In this document: one piece after another, positions 55,560 through 64,000 of the stretch
Layout: the number at the start of each line of letters is the position of its first letter
Numbering within the stretch: the stretch's first letter is position 1
Assembly (NCBI GenBank): GCA_021234155.1
Contig: JAJEKV010000017.1
Location: 4,124,792 to 4,188,791 of the forward strand
DNA from: Isoetes taiwanensis
Taxonomy: Eukaryota > Streptophyta > Lycopodiopsida > Isoetales > Isoetaceae
DNA: 64,000 bases
Reading direction: 5' to 3'
Program-made: the position numbers and the translations under genes
The notes under the pieces: model-generated
Databases searched by the model: none
What the model was told of the DNA's origin: nothing
The model's input: the letters and a program-made list of their open reading frames with translations, nothing else

Positions 55560-56866
55560 GTGTTTCATTATTACACTAGTAGCTATAGTTGGAAGCATCA
55601 CGGACGAAGGTGTGGACCAAATGGTGACCTCTGATGTGGTCGTCCGGAAGCTGCTTCATATTCAATTAGCTTTGGGAGTTAACGGAGCAGCGACAGTCCC
55701 AATATTTGCACCCAGGCCCCGCACACTGTCTGGCGGTGCAGCCTTCGGAGTTTGGTTCATTGTCCACCCAAGGTTCCTCGGAGGGAATGGCACCTGACAA
55801 GGTGGTGCAGGTGCGTTCCTGGGCAGACGGGATGGATTTTGCTATGGACGTCACTCTCACTAATAATCCGCTCGCACTTGTACCATATGATTCAGATCAC
55901 AGTCCTACTTCGCCAGCGCGATGGGGACGGAAGAAAAAACAGCCTAAGAATCCCTCTTCGCATTAGTGTATATGAATAAGAAGATTTTTTGCTAGAATAT
56001 TCGAGGGGTTCGCTCGTCGTCCAGTAAGAGAACGAGAGTGGCATTGGTCGTTCGTAAGATGGACCCAGATATCTTGTATCTCCAAGAACATAAGTGTCAC
56101 AAGGGTGATACCCGTGCACTTCCGGATATGTTTGGCCCGTAATACGCTGTCGCAGTTTCCACCTCTGGGACTTCTTAAGATGGGTCCGCCATTGCGTGGA
56201 AAATGCATGTTCAGGTAACATTTACCCTTGCCGACCGCTGTGGTAGATGGGTTACCATCAAGTGGCGGGAGGTTCGGCATGAGTGGGGGATTGTGAACGT
56301 CTATGTGCACTATTGTGCATGGCAAAGGAGGGGCATTCTGGGCATCGTTGAGGAATAAGGTCACTTCTCTGGGGGCTGATGTGGTCTGGCTTTTGCTGGG
56401 AGATTTCAACATGGTCGAGACCATTCATGATAAGTGTGGCCGAGGATCGGAAGTGGCACATGGTTTCGAGTGAGAACAGTGGTTAAAGTTGTTACACTCC
56501 CTGCATCTGGTAGGGTCGTCGGGTGACTCCACGTTTACTTGGTGTAATCAATGGACTGGGGCAGGGTAGGCATATGCTCGACATGACAGATGCTATGTCA
56601 ATACTCTAACAATGGATCTGGCACCTCAGCTCAAGCGGCAGAACATTCTGTCCACTGCGGTCTCTGACCACACTCCACAGTTAATTTTCCAGTGTATTTG
56701 TGCAGTCAGGCCGGGGCATATAGTGTTCAAATTAAATACTAGTTACCTGAAGGACGCTGATTTCTCCTGGGGATGCCTGCAGATTTGGTTTCGTACCTTT
56801 TCGCGATAACTTGGGGATATCAGGAATGATGAAGGCCTTCGATGCTATCAAGTCATTCGCAAAGTT

Positions 56867-57961
56867 GTGGGGAAGACGGAGGGTACAACAAGAGTGAGAG
56901 GCATTAGATGCATTGTATCGCGAATTAGAAACCTCAGACTTCAGCCTTCCGATGGTATACAGGAAAATGAGGTACTGCGTCTCATTGCAGCTGATGAGTC
57001 CAAGAGGGCTGCTCAGGCAAGGGCGAAGATGGGGATCACGTGGCTACGGGAAGGGGATACCAATTCTCAAATGTTCTTTAGGGCTGCTCGTCAAAAGAAA
57101 TACACGGCATCAATGTCGTCATTAGCATTGTCCGCTGGCCAGATTCTTCATTCGCCAGCAGATATTAAACAGTTTGCCTTTCAGCATTTCTCCCACTTCT
57201 TCCAGGAAAAGGGTTATCAGTACAACGATGTTATGGAGGAAATTGTGTTCAATAAGATTTCATTCAAGGTGTCGGCGGATAGAAGGCAGGTGCTACAGCT
57301 TCCAGTCACGAGGCATGATCTTAAAGAAGCTTGTTGTGCATTGGCCCCTTATAAATGCCATGGCATTCCCGTGGAGTTCTTCTACGAATATTGGGAATGT
57401 GTAGGGGATTCAGTGCTGCAGACTTATCAAGATCTGCTTACGGCAGAGTCGCTAGACTATAGACTTAACACTCGATGCATCTTGTTAATTTTGAAGGTGA
57501 AGGATCCCCCTACCATTTCTGGCTGGCATCCGATAAGCCTTCTGTCCGCTGTATATAAGATAATTGCGAAGGCCCTATCGCTTAGACTTCAAGCTGAAGC
57601 TATTAGTCCTATGCAATATGGCTTCATCCCTGGCAGACATATTCTCAATAATGTAGCAGCGGCATTTGAGGGCATTCATTGGGCACGCCGAACAAGTCAG
57701 CAGATAGTGTATTTAAAACTGGATTTTGCAAAAGCCTATGATAGTGTCTGTTGGGACTTTCTAAGGAGGATGATGTTAGCCTTTGAGTGTGATGAGAGCT
57801 TTATAGCGGTGGCTCTGAAACTCCTAACATCTGCTAGAGCCACGGTCCTCTACCATGGTGAGTGTTCGCCGATCTTCAGGGTAGGACGTGGAGTTCGCCA
57901 AGGGTGCCCACTGCCACCTACCTATTCATCATTGTTGCAGAAGCTCTTTCGCAGTTGCTGA
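56867..57961 (+). pseudogene. LINE copy 3: reverse transcriptase frame (364 codons)
   Basis: An open segment from the endonuclease-RT linker (ITWLREGDTNSQMFFRAAR, the usual GDxNSxFFH motif) into reverse transcriptase. GWHPISLLSAVYKIIAKALS, ISPMQYGFIPGRHILNNV and YLKLDFAKAYDSVCWDFL (first catalytic Asp) appear in order, then VRQGCPL. A single-base shift near 57,915 moves the rest, including YADD, into the frame beginning at 57,862. The enzyme cannot be made as one chain from this copy. Confidence 0.88.
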
Positions 57962-58227
57962 ACTCGACGGTGGATGCGGATGTCATAGAGGGGTTAAGGA
58001 TGACGGATGGATCCCAACAGATTGGAAGTCAGTACGCCGATGATTCCTTCCTTTTCTTACATGCCGATGAAAGGAATTTATTGAACACGAAGAAGCTTTT
58101 ACTCTATTGCTTCAGGCTGTCTAATGAACTGGACGAAGTATTTTGCATTCTGGCCGTCAGCAGAGCCCATGCCCGCCATATTGTCTCACTTTCCTTGTCG
58201 AATGCAGCCGCAGGGCAGGTGCTCTAG
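57862..58227 (+). pseudogene. LINE copy 3: reverse transcriptase palm continuation
   Basis: Carries LFIIVAEALSQLLNSTVD, GLRMTDGSQQIGSQYADD and FLFLHADERN, that is the conserved region ending in the YADD catalytic pair. A further shift near 58,130 moves to the next frame with LLDIPFGINISAVGIWEDIL and NWWKGGRLCMAGRITVAKS. Confidence 0.85.
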
Positions 58228-59815
58228 GCTCTTAGATATCCCATTTGGCATCAACATTTCTGCGGTAGGCATTTGGGAGGATATTTTGGTAGACTTGCGT
58301 CGGCACTGCAATTGGTGGAAAGGTGGAAGACTCTGCATGGCCGGTAGAATCACAGTAGCGAAGTCTATTTTATGCTCCACGCATATTTATATGGCGTCTA
58401 TCATCCTTGCGCCAGAGAGCAAGATCCATGAAATTTCCTCTATGATCCATAACTTTGTATAGGGACGTAATGAGGAAGGGGCGGTGGTTAAGGTTGCGTG
58501 GTGGAAATGTGCGCGGCCTAAAGCTGCGGGAGGCCTGGGGATCTTAGACAAGGTCCTGCTTTCTAAGTTCATTTTTGTGGTCTTCGAGAATGAGCTGGAC
58601 TCGCCTGGTATGGTTCTGCTTCATCAGTCTCTGTCTCATTCGATAGTTTTTCATAGGCCTGCTATCCCGACGCGGCTTCCTTGGGCACTATTCGTGGACA
58701 GGCCATATGTCAATGCCTCTCCCTTTCTGAAGGGGCTCCTACGAGTCTGGGAGCAGGTCCGCCCATTATTTGAGATTGATGCTTCGAGTCGTATTCAGTT
58801 AGCGTCATCGCCATGGTGGATCCCTCTCGCCCCGAGTGCATCACTTTTGGTATTGGCATCATCTGCTGATCCTCGGGTTCAGCGCAGGTGGACACAGCAT
58901 GGGGTCTTGGCAGTGGAGGATTGATATTTTGACAGGCAGCTGGTGCCCTGTTAGTTCTTCCGTCACAGGGTTCGGCTTCAGGAACGAGATAGTATTATCA
59001 TGCTCTGCAGTTGAACCCTCTTTAAGGGATGGGTCGAGTGTGGCGGTATCATCCGAAGGTCGACCCCTCAAACTTTGTGAAGTTCTGTTACGAGCTTCTG
59101 GCAATTCAGGATGAGCTGCTTCCCTCGGACGGCTGGGGTCTACAGGTACCAGGAGATGATTGGGGCAAGATCTAGACATGGATGTGGAATCCAATTTCGC
59201 CCCCAAGGCTCGCGTGTTATTGTGGCAGATAGTGCACTGATCCTTAAGGGTGAACATGTGGGTTCACAGGATAAAACCATTTATCAACGATTTGTGTCCA
59301 ATGTGCGATGGCCGCACTGAGACCTTGGAACATTGCATGTTCTTGTGCACAGAGATTCAGCCCGCATGGCATTGGGTGCAACGCCTCTGTCATACCTCTC
59401 TCCGTAGTCAAGAGGTTCTTTTAGGGATGTATCCTAGCAGGTGGCCCCAGGTTAAGAGACTAGCCTTCCATCTGTGTAAGGCATGGCTCCTGTGGCTTAT
59501 ATGGAAGCATCGATGCATGAAGGTTTTCAGGAATGAAGAGTTGCAACCTGGTGCATTGATCTCTCAGTTGAGGTACAACTATACTTCTCCTACCTGGCGT
59601 CCCCTCGGAAAGAACAGTTCGAGGCGGCTATCTGGAAAAGGACCCTCCTTATTGTAGACAGTAACAGCGTGTTCATTCTGTGAGTTGTAGGATAGGTTTA
59701 TGAGCTATCTAGGCTGTCGTTCGAGCTTGGTTGCTCGGGCATGTGTATCCCTGTGTCGCTCTTCTTGTACTTTATTTCTTACTAATTAGCTAATTTGATC
59801 CTTCAAAAAAAAAAA

Positions 59816-60449
59816 TGCTAGCAATTTTTGGATAACCACATAAATCTCTTAAGTAATTTATAGGAGCAGACAAAACTCTTAAAGGTATTAGGTTAGTTTA
59901 ATTTAATTCAAGATTTCAAATCTCCAAGCTCAAATTGTCTAGCCTACAAATTACCTCAAGCTCTCTAATGTGATTTTATTAAGCTTTCTAGTCGGCCACA
60001 GATCGAGATAACAAGTATCATCATTAAACTACAATTGACATACAACGGTCAGTTATAAATCAGCTCTGCATCAGCTCTATTCTAGGAGGACATTGAAATG
60101 CAACAATCAGCGTGTTCAACAATAAAACGGTTCATGTTAGCTACATTTAATTGCACTCGAGTATAATCATGTTGTTCATGCAAGAAATTCATCGCGACAT
60201 AAATTTAGAATTTTTAAATGGCAGAAAATACAAACAAATATGGTATAAATGTAAAGTGCAGTTGATTATATTGACATATACCACAATTTTATCCACAATA
60301 TTAATATATGCATTTAGAATGTATAAGTGGCAGAAAATATATGTCAAAGTTTCAACTTGTAATCCTCTTACCCATGATAGATGACTAAATCATGTCCCAC
60401 CTTATACTTTAGTACTACGATGGTTTTAAGTACGCCCGATTTGGGTTGG
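59816..60449. other. Spacer, no gene seen
   Basis: AT-rich DNA after the LINE tail, with no supported features. Confidence 0.4.
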
Positions 60450-60860
60450 CCTCCCACGGAAACCCTTCCGGGTTTTAATGGAAACCCTTCCGGCTTTCCA
60501 CAGAAACCTTCCGGGTTTTAATGGAAACCCTTCCGGTAATAAAACCATGGAAACCCTTCCGGTTTTCCAGAATTTAAAAACCCAGAAGGGTTTCCATTAA
60601 AACCCAGAAGGGTTTCCATGGAAAGCCGGAAGGGTTTCCACAAAATTATTTTTTTTCAAAATATTTACACACGTGAGCCTTTATGGCTCACGCCCCGACA
60701 TTAAGGCGCACGTCCATCGAGCGCACGTCACTCAAAATTCAAATTTTGAGTGGAAACCCTTCCCGATTTCCTTGCATGATGGAAATTGGGAAGGGTTTCC
60801 ATAGGAGGAGGAAAATAGGAAGGGTTTCCACAGGAGGAGGAAAACAGGTTAGGTTTTCAC
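60450..60860. repeat. Foldback array of a GGAAACCCTTCC motif
   Basis: About twelve copies of TGGAAACCCTTCCGG or its complement occur in 410 bp. Five are forward (60,457-60,562), three reversed (60,580-60,640), one forward (60,751) and three reversed (60,784-60,860). The segment 60,480-60,538 pairs over about 55-60 bases with 60,578-60,640, including the spacer GCTTTCCA and GGGTTTTAATGG. Two further perfect hairpins lie inside: CGTGAGCC-tttat-GGCTCACG (60,672-60,692) and CTCAAAATT-c-AAATTTTGAG (about 60,731-60,750). No transposon ends or coding sequence were found. Confidence 0.85.
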
Positions 60861-61969
60861 ATGAGGAGTTAGAAACAGAGACCAGCTTTAATCTCAAAAA
60901 TTCTGGCACTTAACATCCAATATAACATGATCTCAAAAATTCTGGCACTTGACACCCAACATAGAACTTCTTGCAAGGTACAAATTATGGGAAGTCCTGG
61001 TTTTAGATCATGGTTCTTTTGGTCAAATTATTTTGTTATCAAAGCTTAAAATTGAATTGAATTGGAGGCGTGCAAACATATTGAAGTTTTAGAATCTCGT
61101 GTATTAAACTGCCATGCATGTACAATGTTTGACCAGGATAGTGTGTACTACATTTCCCAACCTTGGAACAAACTAGGCTAGGGATATCGTCTGGAAATGC
61201 CAAGGGGAACAAGTGCACGTGTGAAGTTGCACTCTATTATGTTGCATCATGGCACTATGCTCTACATAATCTCTATTGCATAACCTATTGATAAGTCCTT
61301 TATCATAAGAAAACATTTTACCACAGCTTGCATGAAAGAACAAAACTGCAGCTGCCACACCATAAATATGTAAACACTGTTTATAATTCAAGCATCTTTC
61401 GGTGCTCTGAACACAAAGCAAATCTAAGATTGTCCATTATGTAACAACAATATAAACATGCAATAGCATTATGAAAGCCAAGGACTTACCACAGATTCTT
61501 TTCCATAGAACAGATTCCCAGCTTCTATGGTGGACAATTTTTAGAATACGAGTCAAGGCAAATCTGGATCTCATCCCTGAGCATACTGTCTATTTCGAAA
61601 TGCTTATATCTAGCTATATTCGTCCAGAAACTTCCATTTCGAAATGCCTTTGTACATTTACCATTTTGAACAGCTAAATTACTCCAACGGCTATGCATTT
61701 AGCTCTGAGAAATGTATCTGGGAGCAAGAGCTAGCATAATCGGTTATAGGTGGATCTCCTGAATAAGAGCAAGAAGCCTTCAAGCAGGTCGAAATCACCA
61801 GTATACGGCAGAACTATAGTCTGTTTTTTGAACACAAGGATTTAAACCTGGACATAGAATAGCCAAAAGCATGTCCATTGTACCTGCTCAGATGCACCTC
61901 TAATCTGTAGGTAAATCCTAAACATCCTGTATATGGATCTAGCATTAGCAAACATCCATTCCACTCATT
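60861..61969. other. Spacer, no gene seen
   Basis: No supported coding region. If the Ulp1-like gene continues to a catalytic Cys, its last exon should fall here on the minus strand, but I could not find it. Confidence 0.4.
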
Positions 61970-63943
61970 CTACAAGCAATTTATATACCTGTTCAGCTGG
62001 ACAATGGTACAACGCTCACCACATTTCTCCATGCCCTGAGAATCAAAACACAACCAGGATGTTTGCACATCCTCGATGTCCCCAAGGGTGGAGTAATCGC
62101 CAAGGTCTCGAGCGAGGACGTACAACCACCAATGGGAAGTATCATGATACAAAGAGATGTTACCCTAAACATATAAACATGCATAGAATAAGGCATAACA
62201 TTCCATATGTATCACGGAATAAAGGATCCAAGGATGGCACACCCCCGTCGTGGGTGCCGGATCCACCACGAAAGGGGTATGCCCGCGTGTAGAATGTGGG
62301 GTCCACAAACAACACACGCCCACGATCCTCGTCAGACAACAAGTGTCTAATAGTCCTGCATGTATGCAAAGCATGTGTCAGAGAAAAATCAAGCATTTCA
62401 TACCACACAAAGACATGACGCTGCACTTACATGATGTAGAACCTCATGTGGGGTCTCCCAACCAACCACCGTGTATCTTTGCATCTAGGAACTCACTCGT
62501 CGACTCAATAGAACCACGTGGGACCGAGGCTCGACAAGATCGAACACTGTCCCCTCCTCTGCTGGCCTCTCGCACAACATGGTACAAAAACCATGTGCCT
62601 CGCCACTTTCGTATCTTTGTGGCAATCTCCCTCGCAATCCTCCGGGAACCAAGGTCGGGCCTAAAGCCGTCTAGCCTCAACCGGAGGGGGCCGAAGCTTC
62701 GCCCCCGCTCGAAGCCCATCCTCTCAAAGGGACAAAGACACGTGCTAGATAGAAAGTCCTGCGACGTTACGGTACATAATGCCATGACCGCTGCGGTCTA
62801 TCAAATGTCCATGCCTCATGGTGATCTCTGCCCAATCCGGTGCCGATGGGGCATAAAAGGCGTGATAAGCCCATGTCTCTCCATGTGAGCCTCCACACTA
62901 ATGGGGTCCCATCACCTTTGTCTCCCTGGACACCTCGACCTCTGCCTCTACATCCCGACCCGGGCCTACCTCACGCCCCACGCCTCTGCCTGCGCTTGGG
63001 TGGCCTACCTCTACCTCTACCTGCCTCTACGGTGGTTGCGCCTCTACCTCTGCCTCTCCCTCCCTTGCCTCTACCTGCCCTCGCCATGCGTGGCCCCTCA
63101 TGTCCATCCTGTACATCTCTGCGAAAGGGGCGTGTGAGCTCAATCGGGGTCTCTGCAGCTATCCGGCTCTGTGCCTCATGAAAGCTCATCCGTAGACCTA
63201 TAAATGGCTCAATGGTGTCGAGCCTGGTGGGCACTGGTACAGTAGAAGGACCTGGTGCATGGTCCACTGAAGTGGAGCTCGTCGAAGGTGATGGCTCATG
63301 GAAAGAAGCCCACGCGCTCGCCATGTCCGTATGCACTTCCGTCAACAATCGACCAATGTCGCCCAAGGAAAGTGATGTCCGAGGTACAGAGCCAGGTAGT
63401 GTGTCGAGGCGATGGGTCCGGTGAAAAGAAGTGGGAGGAAGTGGAAGTACGTGGGGGGGAAGAGGAGGAACTGTGCGAAAAGGAGGTGGTGGTGGCACGG
63501 GCAAGGTGCTAACAGATGGTGGTGGCACAGGCGGGAAGAGGGGTGGTCCACATGGCAACGTGAAGGGGGGTGGTGGCTACCCTAGAAGAACAGGGGCTGG
63601 AAGACAAGCGAGGAAAGAATGGACGAGACCTCGGGGATGGGAATGATGGTGGTGCATATGGGAGTGACGTGACAAGGCCCGCTCGCATAAGGAGAGAACT
63701 AGGAGCATGGGAAAGAGAACAGGTGGTGGGAGAAAGAGGAACAGAGGGCTGAGTGGTCGATGCTAGGGCATGTCCTGCATCATGGATAGGTACCCTCCCA
63801 AGGCTGAGGTCCACATCGCAAGATGTGGATGGCACGAGTGGCGTGCTCGCTGTAGCAAAGGCAAAAGAGCTGCTAGAACCATCCTCTGCCTCTAACTGGG
63901 CTGTCGAGTCTGCAGTAGCCCCTAATCCACGAACCTCGGCCAC
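61970..63943 (-). pseudogene. Ulp1 (C48 peptidase)-like gene, fragmentary
   Basis: Minus-strand frames suggest one multi-part gene. The upstream part (63,943-62,971) is Pro/Ser-rich. It then becomes basic with GRGRGRPPKRRQRRG, which contains an AT-hook-like RGRPPK. A middle frame (62,785-62,444) includes SFGPLRLRLDGFRPDLGSRR. A downstream frame has RVLFVDPTFYTRAYPF, and the last (62,152-61,970) has SHWWLYVLARDL and SWLCFDSQGMEKCG. HW followed by a FDS about 28 residues later matches the His and Asp positions of Ulp1/SENP cysteine proteases. The catalytic Gln and Cys that should follow are not seen. Such proteins in plants are often encoded by transposons. Exon borders are not settled, so function is tentative; the extent may exceed the window. 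Confidence 0.4.
62971..63558 (-). CDS. Pro-rich, AT-hook-like open frame (possible exon of the Ulp1-like gene)
   Basis: A 195-codon frame. Residues 1-60 are Pro/Val-rich low complexity. Residues about 60-145 are mixed (SLGDIGRLLTEVHTDMASAW, IEPFIGLRMSFHEAQSRIA). The end is Gly/Arg-rich with an AT-hook-like GRGRGRPPKRR. The middle helix-like part makes a real protein plausible, but GC-rich low-complexity DNA also opens frames by chance. A second Ser/Pro-rich frame (63,509-63,943) overlaps upstream. No function is assigned. Confidence 0.35.
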   Translation of the reverse strand: MPCGPPLFPPVPPPSVSTLPVPPPPPFRTVPPLPPHVLPLPPTSFHRTHRLDTLPGSVPRTSLSLGDIGRLLTEVHTDMASAWASFHEPSPSTSSTSVDHAPGPSTVPVPTRLDTIEPFIGLRMSFHEAQSRIAAETPIELTRPFRRDVQDGHEGPRMARAGRGKGGRGRGRGATTVEAGRGRGRPPKRRQRRGA

Positions 63944-64000
63944 CTTCGTGACATCCTCCTCCTCTACTGGCCCTGGGTCAGCTGCCTCATCCTCAATAGG

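Larger units (their letters stand above)
55560..59815 (+). mobile_element. LINE copy 3, longest copy, plus strand, poly-A tail
   Basis: The copy runs from a basic, probably ORF1/linker-like segment (ending RWGRKKKQPKNP, about 55,950) through all ORF2 regions. AP endonuclease is at 55,985-56,700 (MDPDILYLQEHKC, WLLLGDFNMVE, STAVSDHTPQ). Reverse transcriptase is at 57,350-58,450 (GWHPISLLSAVYKIIAKALS, LDFAKAYDSV, QYADDSFLFLHAD). The connector is at 58,480-58,920 and zf-RVT at 59,280-59,350 (CPMCDGRTETLEHCMFLC). Poly-A lies at 59,805-59,815. Several frame changes and stops break ORF2, for example near 57,915 between RQGCPL and LFIIVAEALS. The 5' end and target duplication could not be fixed, so the start is approximate. 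Confidence 0.88.

Noticed and set aside
60450-60860. CRISPR-like array
   Set aside because: Repeat copies occur in both orientations, spacers are irregular and partly repeated, and the context is a plant genome.
62250-63646. Several plus-strand frames of 70-212 codons
   Set aside because: They are shadows of the GC-rich low-complexity DNA that reads better on the minus strand.
1-64000. A new multi-gene system (defence, biosynthetic or regulatory cluster)
   Set aside because: Apart from SPY, nearly all coding signal belongs to known retrotransposon or transposon families or gene relics; no set of linked unknown genes was found.

Overview
The window looks like nuclear DNA of a land plant with a transposon-rich genome. 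The only gene I can read end to end is an intron-rich SPINDLY (SPY) orthologue on the minus strand (24,240-30,627, 17 coding exons, about 891 aa). Nearby is a broken copy of a CCDC42/CFAP73-like coiled-coil gene. That family belongs to motile cilia and flagella, so the sequence suggests a plant with swimming sperm (fern, lycophyte, bryophyte, or possibly a cycad or Ginkgo). Large introns and dense LTR and LINE debris make a fern the most natural guess. This is inference, not proof. No rRNA, functional tRNA, CRISPR or prokaryotic feature was seen.

Layout. 412-10,837: a structurally complete LTR retrotransposon with 1.63-kb LTRs, TG...CA ends, a 5-bp target duplication, an initiator-Met primer site and a polypurine tract, but no usable coding sequence. 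11,387-12,990: a 5'-truncated LINE (minus). 13,799-13,922: an orphan exon-like block. 15,702-16,188: a hAT transposase remnant. About 16,855-17,215: a PPR pseudogene. 19,278-20,434: the ciliary-gene remnant. 21,035-21,160: a microsatellite and a tRNA-like SINE head. 21,556-22,748: a second LINE of the first family with a 10-bp target duplication. 24,240-30,627: SPY. 32,095-33,197: a LINE of a different family with a pentanucleotide tail. 35,223-35,660: a Mutator-type MITE with a 9-bp target duplication. 38,386-50,612: two copies of one non-chromovirus Ty3/gypsy family in tail-to-tail orientation, the second keeping an uninterrupted 896-codon gag-protease frame. 51,241-54,221: a copia element that has lost its reverse-transcriptase core. 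55,560-59,815: a longer LINE with endonuclease, reverse transcriptase and zf-RVT regions. 60,450-60,860: a foldback array of a short GGAAACCCTTCC motif. 61,970-63,943: an Ulp1 (C48 peptidase)-like coding region, probably transposon-associated or a degraded gene.

Functionally, one regulatory gene sits among layers of retrotransposons. SPY is a nucleocytoplasmic O-fucosyltransferase that modifies DELLA and other proteins in hormone and clock signalling. No multi-gene pathway, operon-like cluster or new defence or biosynthetic system is evident. The most unusual signals are structural: paired perfect hairpins at the LTR tip conserved in a diverged sister element, tRNA-like modules inside the LTR-element leader, the large gypsy inverted repeat, and the foldback array.
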